In this document: one piece after another, positions 51,501-59,532 of the stretch | Position numbering within the stretch: the first letter of the stretch is position 1 | Layout of the letters: each line of letters begins with the position of its first letter | NCBI RefSeq assembly: GCF_039871655.1 | Contig: NZ_JBDPLZ010000004.1 | Span: forward strand, 124,001-188,000 | Source of the DNA: Actinocorallia sp039871655 | GTDB lineage: Bacteria > Actinomycetota > Actinomycetes > Streptosporangiales > Streptosporangiaceae | Length of the DNA stretch: 64,000 bases | Direction of reading: 5' to 3' | The notes under the pieces: generated by a model | Seen by the model: only the letters and a program-made list of their open reading frames with translations | Databases searched by the model: none | Told to the model about the DNA's origin: nothing | Made by a program: the position numbers and the translations under genes

Positions 51501-54251
51501 GCCGCTCTCGGCGGGAGCCGTGCTCACCAGCAGCGAGGGGTCCACCTCGGGGGTGGTCTCGCACGGGTTGGCGAGGAAGTACGGCTTGGCCTCGGGATCG
51601 AACGGGCGGCTGAAGCGGCCGGAGAACAGCTCCGTGATCCGGACGCCCGCGCCGAGCACGAACGCGGCTCCGAGCGTCTGCAGCAGCCCGGCCAGTGACT
51701 CCTCGTCGGTCCTGGTCGCGACGGCGGGGACGTCGGTGATCTCGCGGGCCAGCCCGGTCAGCACCTGGCCGGGTCCGACCTCGATGAGCAGGTCGGCGTC
51801 CTTGGCCGCCTCCGACAACGCCTCGGTGAACCGGACGGGCGCGGTGATCTGCTCGCGCAGCAGTTCCCGGGGGTCCTCGGCGACGGCGGCCGCGGTGACG
51901 GTCGAGACGACCCGGCGGCGGACGGGGCCGGGCCTCTCCTCGGCCAGCCGCGCGGCGAACGCGTCGGCGGCGGGGGAGACCAGCGGGGAGTGGAAGGCGT
52001 GCGAGACCGGCAGCCGCACCGCCGAGAACCCGGCCTTGGAGGCGGCGGCCACCACCCGGGTGACGGCCTCGGCCGGACCGGAGACGACGGTCTGCCCGGG
52101 GGAGTTGTAACCCGCGATCACCACGGGCTCGCCCGCGAGCAGCGGGGTGACGGCCGAGGCGTCGGCGGCGATGCTCGCCATCGCGCCGCCGCTCTCCGAC
52201 AACTCGCTCATCGCCCGGCCCCGGGCGGCGGCGATCCGCAGCAGCGCGTCCTCGTCGTAGGAGCCGCCCCAGTGCAGGGCGACGAGTTCGCCGAGGCTGT
52301 GCCCGAGCGCGGCGCGGGCCTGGATCCCGAACCGGTCGAGCAGCCGCAGGCCCGCCACCGAGGCGGTGACGATCCGGGGCTGGGCCACCGCGGTCTCGAC
52401 CTGGTCGCCGCCGGAGGGCAGCGCGGCCCGCTCGTACAGCTCCTCGACCTCCTCGAACCGGCGGCGCGCCGCGCCCCCGGAGGCGCTCGAGCCCGAGCCC
52501 TGGCCGGGGAACATCAGCACCACGCGCGGCAGCTCGCCGAGCGTCCCGACGAACACGCCGTTCACCGGGTCCAGGTGCCGCTGCGCTCCGGCGAGCGCGG
52601 CGACCTGGCGGAGCCGGTCGGCCAGCTGCCGGGGAGTGCCCGCCACGACGGCGGCGCGGCGGGCCCGGTGGCCGAGCTTCCCGGCCAGGTGCGCGGCGAG
52701 GTCGGGCAGCTCCGAGCGGGACATGCCCTCGGCCGTGGCCGACAGCGAGGTCGCGGCCGCGGCGAGCTCGTCGGCGGTGTCGGCGTCCAGGCAGAACAGC
52801 TCGGTGTCCTGGGGGGAGCTGAGGATCGCGCGGGTCCGCCCGTCGATGCGGGGCCGGGACGGGCGCGCGGACTCCACCACCACGTGGGTGTTGATGCCGC
52901 CGAAGCCCATCGCGCTGACGCCCGCGCGCAGCGGCGCGTCCTGCGGCCAGGCCTCGCCCTTGGGCAGGACCCGCAGTGAGGGGCTCCCCTCGGTGAGGAT
53001 CCGGTGCGGGCGCTCGCAGCCGGTGGTCGGCGGCAGGACCCCGTGGTGGACGGCCTGGACCGCCTTGATCAGGCCGGCCATGCCCGCGGCGGCCTTGGTG
53101 TGCCCGATGTTGGCCTTGATCGAGCCGATCACGGCGGGGGGAGCGGACGGGGCGGCGGCCTTGCGGGCGTCGCTGATCGTCTGCAGTTCGGCGGCGTCGC
53201 CGACGGCGGTGCCGGTGCCGTGGCCCTCGAAGTACGGCACCTCCTCCACGCCGAAACCGGCCCGCCGGTAGGCGCGGTCGATGCAGATGCGCTGGCCGTC
53301 GGTCTCGGGCCGGGTGATGCCGCCCGCGCCGTCGGAGGACATGCCCCAGCCGCTGACGATGCCGTGGACGCGGTGGCCGCGGGCGAGGGCGTCCTCCTCG
53401 CGCATCAGCACGACCATGCCGGCGCCCTCACCGGGCCAGAACCCGGCCGAGCGCTGGTCGTACACGCGCATGTCGTCGGTGGCCAGGGCACCGGCGCGGG
53501 AGAAGCCGATCAGCTCGTTGGGGTCGATGCTGATGTCGACGCCGCCCGCGACCGCCAGGTCCATGTCGCCGGAGATCAGCGCGTTGCAGGCGGTGATGAG
53601 GGACAGCAGGGACGAGGCGCACGCCCCGTCGACCGTGTAGCCGCCGCCGTTGAAGTCGAAGTGGTTGCAGACGCGGCCCGCGATCGTGTTGGCCAGGCCG
53701 CCGGCGAGGTAGTCGCCGTCGGGCACCGGGAAGGGTGCCTTGTAGTCGTGCTCCATCCGGCCGAGCAGTTCGGCGAGGTCCTCCCTGGCGACCTTGCCCT
53801 CCAGGGCGCCGGCGACGATCCGCCGGACGTAGGGCCAGCGCAGCCGGATCCCGGCGGCGCGCTGTCCCTCACCGGTCAGCGAGTTGCCGATGACCACGCC
53901 GGTGGACTCCAGCGGCGCGCCCTTGCCGTCGGGGAAGCCGGCGTCGGCCAGCGCCTCGGCCGCGACCTCCAGGGCCAGCCAGTGGACCATGTCGGTGTTG
54001 CGGTAGGTGGTTCCGGCGACCTTGAAGCGCAGCCGGTCGAACCGCCAGTCGCGCAGCAGAGCGGCCTCGGTCGAGTAGAAGTGGTCGGGGGCGGACTTGT
54101 CGGGAGACCAGTAGTCCTCCATCCGGATGCGCTCCGGGGGGAGGCGGCGGAAGGAGCGGCGTCCGGCAAGGACGTTCTCCCACAGCTCGGCGGGGTTGGC
54201 GGCGTCAGGGAAACGGCAGGCCATGCCGATGATGGCAATGCGAGAAGACAT
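48507..54251 (-). CDS. Enediyne-type iterative polyketide synthase (PKSE)
   Basis: 1,914 residues from the ATG at 54251 (GTTGGAG-like site rather far upstream; an in-frame TTG 6 codons earlier is possible). Domains in order: KS with Cys211, His344 and His384; AT with Ser652 in GHSLGE; ACP with DDLHLSSI (Ser965); KR with GGGKGIT near 1197; DH with His1471 in EHVFSGGN; and an integral C-terminal phosphopantetheinyl transferase with GVDLE (Asp1807) and WSAAE (Glu1851). RLRWPYVRR, GTTYRNTDMVHWLAL and the KS-AT-ACP-KR-DH-PPT order are hallmarks of enediyne PKSs. All catalytic residues appear intact. Expected product: a linear polyene built iteratively from malonyl units; the final structure is unknown. 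Confidence 0.92.
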   Translation of the reverse strand: MSSRIAIIGMACRFPDAANPAELWENVLAGRRSFRRLPPERIRMEDYWSPDKSAPDHFYSTEAALLRDWRFDRLRFKVAGTTYRNTDMVHWLALEVAAEALADAGFPDGKGAPLESTGVVIGNSLTGEGQRAAGIRLRWPYVRRIVAGALEGKVAREDLAELLGRMEHDYKAPFPVPDGDYLAGGLANTIAGRVCNHFDFNGGGYTVDGACASSLLSLITACNALISGDMDLAVAGGVDISIDPNELIGFSRAGALATDDMRVYDQRSAGFWPGEGAGMVVLMREEDALARGHRVHGIVSGWGMSSDGAGGITRPETDGQRICIDRAYRRAGFGVEEVPYFEGHGTGTAVGDAAELQTISDARKAAAPSAPPAVIGSIKANIGHTKAAAGMAGLIKAVQAVHHGVLPPTTGCERPHRILTEGSPSLRVLPKGEAWPQDAPLRAGVSAMGFGGINTHVVVESARPSRPRIDGRTRAILSSPQDTELFCLDADTADELAAAATSLSATAEGMSRSELPDLAAHLAGKLGHRARRAAVVAGTPRQLADRLRQVAALAGAQRHLDPVNGVFVGTLGELPRVVLMFPGQGSGSSASGGAARRRFEEVEELYERAALPSGGDQVETAVAQPRIVTASVAGLRLLDRFGIQARAALGHSLGELVALHWGGSYDEDALLRIAAARGRAMSELSESGGAMASIAADASAVTPLLAGEPVVIAGYNSPGQTVVSGPAEAVTRVVAAASKAGFSAVRLPVSHAFHSPLVSPAADAFAARLAEERPGPVRRRVVSTVTAAAVAEDPRELLREQITAPVRFTEALSEAAKDADLLIEVGPGQVLTGLAREITDVPAVATRTDEESLAGLLQTLGAAFVLGAGVRITELFSGRFSRPFDPEAKPYFLANPCETTPEVDPSLLVSTAPAESGAAAAAPSAEDDTADPLLLLRRMVAEYAEFPVESVQADSKFLDDLHLSSIVVGQIVGEAMKRLGLDRPAAPTGYATATLGQVAETLTRLVETGEAVVEDSAEAAAKIVPPGVDTWVKAFAIDWRELPAPSRSAMRTPGAWRLVGTHPAGTALVRALEEAECGSGVLAVVPAAGPERLDLLREAADTVLADKDVTRCVIVQEGPGSAGFGKTLHLEAPWVSTAVIKADPSRIEEIVAEAVSTDGFREVAYAPDGTRTEPVLQPVEPAGADLPVGAGDVMLVAGGGKGITAECALELARESGTALALLGRSDPASDDELAANLARMESAGVTARYFQVDVTDRAAVAATVQEIGEVLGKVTAVLYGAGGNVPKLLEELTDDDYRRTIDPKVTGLEAVLGAVDHDALKLLVTFGSITGRAGLRGEAHYAVANEWQSDLVEALAARLPNTRCRAVEWSLWSGVGMGERLGSVENLSRVGVHTITPDQGVAMLRGLVADPDAPVVSVVTGRFGQMPTVRFGADELPLLRFLEQPRVFYPGIELVADSELGWSSDPYLAEHVFSGGNSAVLPGTVGIEAMTQAAAGLLGSDAVPVLEDIEFLRAVVVGEDEKITLRVAALATGPGRVTTVVRSSTTRFQLDHYRAVCDFSGARPRPLGFVDPADADLPAMDFDPATDLYGPMLFHGPRFKLVQSVHRTGAQLATGRLLPGTEAAWFGRYLPSTLLLGDPAARDAYMQPIQTCGPTVLAIPAGVRRLVPGPATGSAPATVHVRHRFDDEEWDVEVAGPDGRVIETWEGFTTQLVSKYEVPSVWVPMLLGSYLEQALIDQGLTGRITIDRDPDGIGRREASELMLKRLLGAATKVTWRPDGKPEVDSGRTVSVSHRAGVTVAAALPGVDLELVESRDWASLLGPDRLALAETIAEESGEDLDTAATRVWSAAECVVKAGLPVETPVTFDSVHEGGWAGLLCGDRRILTFATRLRDVAEPVVLAVLTSEGPAEGQTR

Positions 54252-54288
54252 GGGAACTTCGAACTCCAAGGGGGTACGGAAGACCGCG

Positions 54289-55488
54289 TCAGCGGCCGAG
54301 ACGGTGCAGGGCGTTCACGCGCAGCGCGCGCAGCAGCGCGGCGGGCGAGGCGAACTCCTTCACGTCGATGAGCCGTCCGGCGAACAACTGGTAGTGCCTG
54401 GCGGAGACGGCGTCACGTGCGGCGGCCGAGAGCAGGAGCTTTTCGAACGGGTTGAACGGGCGGACGGAGGAGTAGTCCTCCATCAGCTTGTGGTGGCTGT
54501 CGAGGGACGAGCGGTGCTTGCGCCCGTACTCCTCCAGCCCTTCGCCGGGGCCGGGGACGGAGGCGTCGGCGAGCCACTGCGCGGACTGCAGCGCCCAGCC
54601 GATGCCCACACCCCACAGGGGGTCGGTGGCCAGCGCGGCGTCGCCGACGAGCGCGAGACCCGGGCGGTGCGGTTTGCGGTAGACGTTGGGCATGTCGAAC
54701 GTTCCGACGACCTTCGACACCCGTTCGCCCTCGTCGATGGGCGGGGCGTCGGGCAGCGCGCGGACGAAGGACTCGAAGGAGCCCTCCATGTCGCGCCGGA
54801 AGGCGGCGGAGTGCTTCTCCTTGGACGGAGAGCAGGCGATCACCGTGATGTCGCCGTCGTTGGGGAAGGCGAACGCGGTGTCGGGATCGAGGAACCACAC
54901 CCGGCTGGGAGCGGGTGGCAGTCCTCGGTACCGGGCGAAGAACCCGAGCCTGTTGTTGGCGCTGACCCGGGCGGGCAGCCCGCTGTGCGCGGCGACGGTG
55001 GAGCCGCGGCCGTCCGCGCCGACGGTGAGCCGGGCGGTGATGGTCCGCGCGCCGGTGCGGACCCCGGTGATCCGGCCGTTCTCCTCCAGCAGCCCGGTGA
55101 CCGCCTCACCGAGCATCAGGTCGACGCCGGGTGTCCGCGCGGCGGCCTGGCGCAGGATCGGGTCGAGCGTGGAGCGGCGGACGTTGAGGCCGTGGGGCAG
55201 CGGCTCGCCGCCGGGCTCGGGCCGGGGCCGGATCCAGCCCCAGGGCGTCCACAGTTCGGTGACGTGCCCCTGCGCGCCCGCCGCCTCGAGTTCCGGCAGC
55301 ACGCCCAGCGTCTTCAGGACGGGCAGGGCGCCGGGCTGGAGGGTGTGCGTGCACAGGACCTTGTGCGCGTCAATGGTCGTGCGTTTCTCGAGCAGCGCGA
55401 CGCGTGCGCCTCGCGTCGCGAAGAGCATCGCGGACGCACAGCCCGCCACGCTCGCCCCCGCGATCACGACGTCGTATTCGTAGGTCAA
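54289..55488 (-). CDS. FAD-dependent oxidoreductase of the PKS operon
   Basis: 399 residues. A Rossmann FAD-binding start (VVIAGASVAGCASAMLF, then Glu34 in ALLEKR), and the FAD-ribityl motif GDAALATDPLWGVGIGWAL near residue 290. This is the geranylgeranyl-reductase/aromatic-hydroxylase superfamily, which includes epoxidases, hydroxylases, dehydrogenases and halogenases. It lacks the WxWxIP motif of tryptophan halogenases. It is the first gene of the operon, 37 bases before the PKS, so it should act on the polyene or its released product. The reaction type is not determined. Confidence 0.82.
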   Translation of the reverse strand: MTYEYDVVIAGASVAGCASAMLFATRGARVALLEKRTTIDAHKVLCTHTLQPGALPVLKTLGVLPELEAAGAQGHVTELWTPWGWIRPRPEPGGEPLPHGLNVRRSTLDPILRQAAARTPGVDLMLGEAVTGLLEENGRITGVRTGARTITARLTVGADGRGSTVAAHSGLPARVSANNRLGFFARYRGLPPAPSRVWFLDPDTAFAFPNDGDITVIACSPSKEKHSAAFRRDMEGSFESFVRALPDAPPIDEGERVSKVVGTFDMPNVYRKPHRPGLALVGDAALATDPLWGVGIGWALQSAQWLADASVPGPGEGLEEYGRKHRSSLDSHHKLMEDYSSVRPFNPFEKLLLSAAARDAVSARHYQLFAGRLIDVKEFASPAALLRALRVNALHRLGR

Positions 55489-55568
55489 AAGCCCATCTCC
55501 CCGATGGTTACCAGATGGTAGGGATCAGCCTGCCGGGGGCGATCAAGCTCAGTCCAATACCTTTTGAG

Positions 55569-55580
55569 TACCGATCGGTA
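55569..55580. promoter_or_regulatory. Perfect 12-bp palindrome in the PKS/LysR divergent promoter
   Basis: TACCGATCGGTA is a perfect inverted repeat 14-25 bases before the LysR start. It overlaps a TAATAC box (55579-55584) that could be the -10 of a near-leaderless LysR transcript. It is a candidate site for LysR autoregulation. Confidence 0.45.
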
Positions 55581-55593
55581 ATACTGTTTCGCT

Positions 55594-56481
55594 ATGTCAG
55601 TTGATCTTCGTCTGATGCGTTACGTGATAGCGGTCGCCGACGAGGGAGGCTTCCAGAACGCGGCACGGAAGCTGAACATGGCGCAGCCTCCGCTGAGCAG
55701 ACAGATCCGCGACCTGGAACGGCAGCTGGGGGTGGCGCTCTTCGAACGCAGGCCGACCCGGCTCACCGAGGCGGGGCGGCAGTTCGTCACCAGCGCCAGG
55801 AGGATCGTCGAGGACGCCGACCGGCTCGTACGGGAGCTGGGCCGGGGCGAACTCGACGAGCTCACGGGCACCGTGCGGCTGGGGTACCTGCCCGCCGCGG
55901 GCTACGACACGGTCCCGATGCTGACCCGGGCCGTGGCCGAGGAGCATCCGGGCATCACCGTGGAGGCCTTCAGGCACTGGGCGCCCGACCAGGCTCTCCT
56001 CGACGGGGAGGCGGAACTCGTGCTGACGCGTTGCGCGCCGGCCCACGCCCGGCTGGCCCGCCGGACCCTCCGCAAGGAGCGCCTGGTGGCGCTGCTGCCC
56101 GCCACCCACTCCAAGGCCGGCGCGGGGGGCGTCGCGCTACGCGACCTGCGCGGACACACCTTCTGCTACTTCCCCCGCCGCCGCGCGCCCGCCTACCACG
56201 ACGCGGTCCTCCAGGCCCTGTCCAGCACCGGTGAGAGCTTCACCGTCTGGGAGCACCCGATCCCCAACGACCCGCTCAACTTCACCGTCATCCCCTCCTC
56301 GACCGTCGCGCACATCCCCGACGGCCTGGCCGCGCTCCCGATCACCGACCCGCTCCCGGACTTCGACCTGGAACTCCTGTGGAACGCCCGCGCCGCCGAC
56401 CCCGCGACCGCCGCCGTCGCGGAGACCGCCCTGCGCCTGGCCCGCCGCGAAGGCTGGATCAACGAGCGCTCCTGGGAATAA
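55594..56481 (+). CDS. LysR-family regulator of the PKS cluster
   Basis: 295 residues. The N-terminal winged helix-turn-helix (GGFQNAARKLNMAQPPLSRQIRDLE) precedes a periplasmic-binding-protein-like effector domain (~90-290, starting GTVRLGYLPAAG). It is divergent from the PKS operon across 105 bases, the standard arrangement for a LysR activator of the neighbouring operon. A TAATAC box 9 bases before the ATG and the absence of a ribosome-binding site suggest leaderless expression. The co-inducer is unknown; a PKS intermediate is possible. Confidence 0.9.
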   Translation: MSVDLRLMRYVIAVADEGGFQNAARKLNMAQPPLSRQIRDLERQLGVALFERRPTRLTEAGRQFVTSARRIVEDADRLVRELGRGELDELTGTVRLGYLPAAGYDTVPMLTRAVAEEHPGITVEAFRHWAPDQALLDGEAELVLTRCAPAHARLARRTLRKERLVALLPATHSKAGAGGVALRDLRGHTFCYFPRRRAPAYHDAVLQALSSTGESFTVWEHPIPNDPLNFTVIPSSTVAHIPDGLAALPITDPLPDFDLELLWNARAADPATAAVAETALRLARREGWINERSWE

Positions 56482-56521
56482 TCCGTTTCCTCACCGTTGA
56501 TGATCGCGAGAGACTTGCCGG

Positions 56522-59140
56522 GTGCTGACCGAACTGCGTATCCCTGAGACGAGCCTCGTCCTGCTGATCGGCGTGTCGGGATCGGGCAAGTCGTACTTCG
56601 CGGCGCGGCACTTCAAGCCGAGCCAGGTCGTGTCGTCCGACCACTGCCGCGCGGTCGTCTCCGACGACGAGAACGACCAGTCGGCCACGGGCGACGCCTT
56701 CGACCTGCTGCACTACATCGTCGCCAAGCGGCTACGACGGGGGCTGCTCACGGTGGTGGACGCCACGAACGTCCAGCCGAAGTCCCGCGAGGCGCTGCTG
56801 AAGCTCGCCAAGGACCATGACGTGCTCTGCGTCGGCGTCGTGCTGGACGTCCCCGAGGAAGTGGCGAAGGCGCGCAACGCGCTGCGTCCCGAGCGGCGGC
56901 TGCCGGCCCACGTCATCCCCCGCCAGCGGCGCGAGCTGCGCCGGGGGATGCGCGGGCTCGGACGCGAGTTCAAGCGGCACTACGTGCTGCGCGACGAGGC
57001 CGAGATCGACGCGGCGACCATCTCCTACGAGAAGGCGTGGACGGACAAGCGCGAGCTCACCGGCCCGTTCGACCTCATCGGTGACGTCCACGGCTGCCGC
57101 GCGGAGCTGGAGGCGCTGCTCGTCGAACTGGGGTACGAGCTGCGCAGGGACGAGCAGGGGCGCCCGGTCGGGGCGCACCACCCGTCCCGTCAGGTGATCT
57201 TCCTGGGCGACCTCGTCGACCGCGGGCCCGACACCCCGGGCGTGCTCCGGCTGGCGATGGGCATGGTCGGCGACGGCGACGCCCTGTGCGTCCCCGGCAA
57301 CCACGAGAACAAGCTGCTGCGTGCCCTGCGCGGGCGGAAGGTGACGGTCTCGCACGGGCTGGCCGAGTCGCTGGAGCAGCTGGAGGCCGAGACCGAGGAG
57401 TTCCGCGACGAGGCGGTCCGGTTCATGGACGGCCTCGTCAGCCACTACGTCCTGGACGCAGGGCGGCTCGTCGTCGCGCACGCCGGGCTCAAGGAGGAGT
57501 ACCACGGGCGGGCCTCCGGCCGCGTGCGCTCGTTCGCGCTGTACGGCGAGACGACGGGGGAGACCGACGAGTACGGGCTGCCGGTCCGCTACCCGTGGGC
57601 CAGCGAGTACCGGGGCAAGGCCATGGTCGTCTACGGGCACACCCCGGTGCCGGGCCCCGAGTGGGTCAACAACACCCTGTGCATCGACACCGGCGTGGTC
57701 TTCGGCGGCAGGCTCACCGCGCTGCGCTACCCGGAGAAGGAGCTGGTCTCCGTCCCCGCCGAGCGGGCCTGGTACGAGCCCGTCAAGCCGTTCCCCGCGG
57801 AGGCGGACGGCGGGTCCGCCGCGGGCCAGGCGGGGGAGAGGCCCCCGATCGGCGTGCACCGGGAGCTCGACACCCTGCACATCGACGACGTCCTGGGCGC
57901 GGGCGGGGTCGAGACCGCGCTGCTCGGCCGGGTCGCCGTCCGCGAGGAGAACGCCCTGGCCGCACTGGAGGTGATGAGCCGGTTCGCGGTGGACCCGCGC
58001 TGGCTGGTCTACCTGCCCCCGACCATGGCGCCCGTGGCGACGTCCGGGCTGGAGGGGTACCTGGAGCACCCCGCGGAGGCCTTCGCCGCCTACCGCTCCC
58101 AGGGCGTGGGCCACGTCGTCTGCGAGGAGAAGCACATGGGCTCCCGCGCGGTCGTGGTCGTCTGCCGGGACGAGGAGGCGGCCCGCGCCAGGTTCGGCGT
58201 GGACGACGGCACCACCGGGGCCGTCTGCACCCGGACGGGCCGGACGTTCTTCTCCTCCGCGGAGCTCACCGAGGAGTTCCTCTCCCGGGTCCGCGCGGCG
58301 GTGACGAAGGCCGGCCTGTGGGCGGAGTTCGACACCTCCTGGCTCGTGCTGGACTGCGAGCTGCTGCCGTGGTCGGCCAAGGCCAAGGAGCTCCTGCGCG
58401 GCCAGTACGCGGCCACCGGCGCGGCGGCGCGCACCGCGCTGCCCGTCGCGGTGTCCCTGCTGGAGCGGGCGGCGGGCCGCGGCCTGGAGGTGGGCCCGCT
58501 CCTGGAGCGGGTCTCCGGCAGGGAGCGCAACGCCGCGCTCTTCCGCGACGCCTACGCCCGCTACTGCTGGCCCACGGACGGCCTGGACGGGGTGAGGCTG
58601 GCGCCCTTCCAGCTGCTGGCCACCGAGGGGCGCTCCCACCTGGCCACCGGCGTTCCCGGCGCCCTGGACCACCGGGCACACCTGGAGCTGGCCGACCGCC
58701 TGGCCGCGGCGGACCCGTCGGAGCTGATCCGGCCCACCGCCGCCCGGTTCGCGGACCTGGCGGATCCCGCCTCGGAGGCGGCCGCCACCGACTGGTGGCT
58801 GTCCCTGACCGAGGCGGGCGGCGAGGGCATGGTCGTCAAGCCCCTCGACGCGGCCCCCGCCACCGGGCCGGACCGCCGCTCCCTCGTCCAGCCGGGCCTG
58901 AAGGTCAGGGGCCGGGAGTACCTGCGCATCATCTACGGGCCCGACTACACCGACCCGCACCAGCTGGCCCGCCTGCGCGAGCGGTTCCTCGGCCGCAAGC
59001 GCTCGCTGGCCCTGCGCGAGTACGCGCTGGGCGCCGAGGCCCTCACCCGCCTGGCGGAGGGGGCGCCGCTGTGGCGGGTGCACCAGGCGGTGTTCGGGGT
59101 GCTCGCCCTGGAGTCCGAGCCGGTCGACCCCCGCCTGTAG
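56522..59140 (+). CDS. pnkp: Polynucleotide kinase-phosphatase-ligase Pnkp
   Basis: 872 residues. The N-terminal 5'-kinase has Walker A GVSGSGKS with Lys23. A central calcineurin-like 2',3'-phosphatase has GDVHGC (Asp188, His190), GDLVDRGPD (Asp230) and GNHEN (Asn260, His261). The C-terminal ATP-grasp-like adenylyltransferase/ligase has Lys537 in EEKHMGSRA. In bacteria Pnkp heals RNA ends left by ribotoxins and, together with Hen1, seals them with a protective 2'-O-methyl. hen1 lies 9.3 kb upstream with a PKS cluster in between, so co-transcription is broken here. Start is GTG. Confidence 0.95.
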   Translation: MLTELRIPETSLVLLIGVSGSGKSYFAARHFKPSQVVSSDHCRAVVSDDENDQSATGDAFDLLHYIVAKRLRRGLLTVVDATNVQPKSREALLKLAKDHDVLCVGVVLDVPEEVAKARNALRPERRLPAHVIPRQRRELRRGMRGLGREFKRHYVLRDEAEIDAATISYEKAWTDKRELTGPFDLIGDVHGCRAELEALLVELGYELRRDEQGRPVGAHHPSRQVIFLGDLVDRGPDTPGVLRLAMGMVGDGDALCVPGNHENKLLRALRGRKVTVSHGLAESLEQLEAETEEFRDEAVRFMDGLVSHYVLDAGRLVVAHAGLKEEYHGRASGRVRSFALYGETTGETDEYGLPVRYPWASEYRGKAMVVYGHTPVPGPEWVNNTLCIDTGVVFGGRLTALRYPEKELVSVPAERAWYEPVKPFPAEADGGSAAGQAGERPPIGVHRELDTLHIDDVLGAGGVETALLGRVAVREENALAALEVMSRFAVDPRWLVYLPPTMAPVATSGLEGYLEHPAEAFAAYRSQGVGHVVCEEKHMGSRAVVVVCRDEEAARARFGVDDGTTGAVCTRTGRTFFSSAELTEEFLSRVRAAVTKAGLWAEFDTSWLVLDCELLPWSAKAKELLRGQYAATGAAARTALPVAVSLLERAAGRGLEVGPLLERVSGRERNAALFRDAYARYCWPTDGLDGVRLAPFQLLATEGRSHLATGVPGALDHRAHLELADRLAAADPSELIRPTAARFADLADPASEAAATDWWLSLTEAGGEGMVVKPLDAAPATGPDRRSLVQPGLKVRGREYLRIIYGPDYTDPHQLARLRERFLGRKRSLALREYALGAEALTRLAEGAPLWRVHQAVFGVLALESEPVDPRL

Positions 59141-59153
59141 CCCTGGGACGCCA

Positions 59154-59181
59154 GAGGGCGGCGCCGTGGGGCGCCGCCCTC
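59154..59181. terminator. 12-bp GC hairpin after pnkp
   Basis: GAGGGCGGCGCC and GGCGCCGCCCTC form a perfect 12-bp stem with loop GTGG, between the pnkp stop and the convergent zinc-ribbon gene. Confidence 0.75.
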
Positions 59182-59200
59182 GAAGTGTGATCCGGGGGGA

Positions 59201-59467
59201 TCAGGTGGAGAAGAGCATGCCGAAGAGGCTGCCGCCGTGGTGGTGCCGCGGGTGGTGGTGGTGGACCACCTGCGCGGGCGGGGCCGCCCAGCCGGGCGCG
59301 GCCGCGGGCGGGGGCGCGGCCTGGCGCCACTGGCTCTCGATCCGGGCGAGGGTCTCCAGCTCGCCGTAGTCCAGGAAGATCCCCCGGCACATCTCACACT
59401 GCTCGATGTGGACTCCGTTGCGGTCGAAGGTCCGCATCGTGCCACGGCACTTCGGGCACTGAAGCAT
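59201..59467 (-). CDS. TFIIB-type zinc-ribbon protein
   Basis: 88 residues from the ATG at 59467 (AAAGG upstream); an ATG 9 codons earlier is less likely. The N-terminal zinc ribbon has CPKC and CEMC, with MRTFDRNGVHIEQ between and GIFLDYGELETL after, the zf-TFIIB family pattern. The rest is a Pro/Ala-rich linker and a run of histidines (VHHHHPRHHHGG) before GSLFGMLFST. The histidine-rich stretch could bind metal. Function unknown. Confidence 0.85.
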   Translation of the reverse strand: MLQCPKCRGTMRTFDRNGVHIEQCEMCRGIFLDYGELETLARIESQWRQAAPPPAAAPGWAAPPAQVVHHHHPRHHHGGSLFGMLFST

Positions 59468-59532
59468 TTCCGCCACCTTTCCAGCACGGCTCATGCCGTG
59501 ACAGGCTTTTTTGGTGGCACCCTACGCCATCC

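Larger units (their letters stand above)
47249..56481. other. Compact PKSE-type biosynthetic cluster inserted between hen1 and pnkp
   Basis: Five genes: a leftward operon (FAD oxidoreductase, enediyne-type PKS, thioesterase, methyltransferase) and a divergent LysR regulator. All operon gaps are 37 bases or fewer. Housekeeping RNA-repair genes lie on both sides, so no further cluster genes are adjacent. Confidence 0.75.

Noticed and set aside
48642..51698. Very long open frame antisense to the PKS gene, with further long antisense frames across 52-54 kb
   Set aside because: High GC at third codon positions leaves the opposite strand open. The product is low complexity, has no recognisable domains, and the PKS frame shows intact catalytic motifs throughout.
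54289..55488. Flavin-dependent tryptophan-type halogenase in the PKS operon
   Set aside because: The WxWxIP motif is absent; only the general FAD-binding motifs are seen, so halogenation is not supported.
47249..56481. A complete enediyne biosynthetic gene cluster
   Set aside because: Only the PKSE and its thioesterase are present. The conserved E3, E4 and E5 accessory genes and any warhead-specific or self-sacrifice resistance genes are missing, and hen1 and pnkp close both ends.
47207..56521. Mobile element or integration site at the edges of the PKS island
   Set aside because: I found no transposase, integrase, flanking direct repeats or tRNA fragment at either junction; the only structures are the terminator at 47210 and short promoters.
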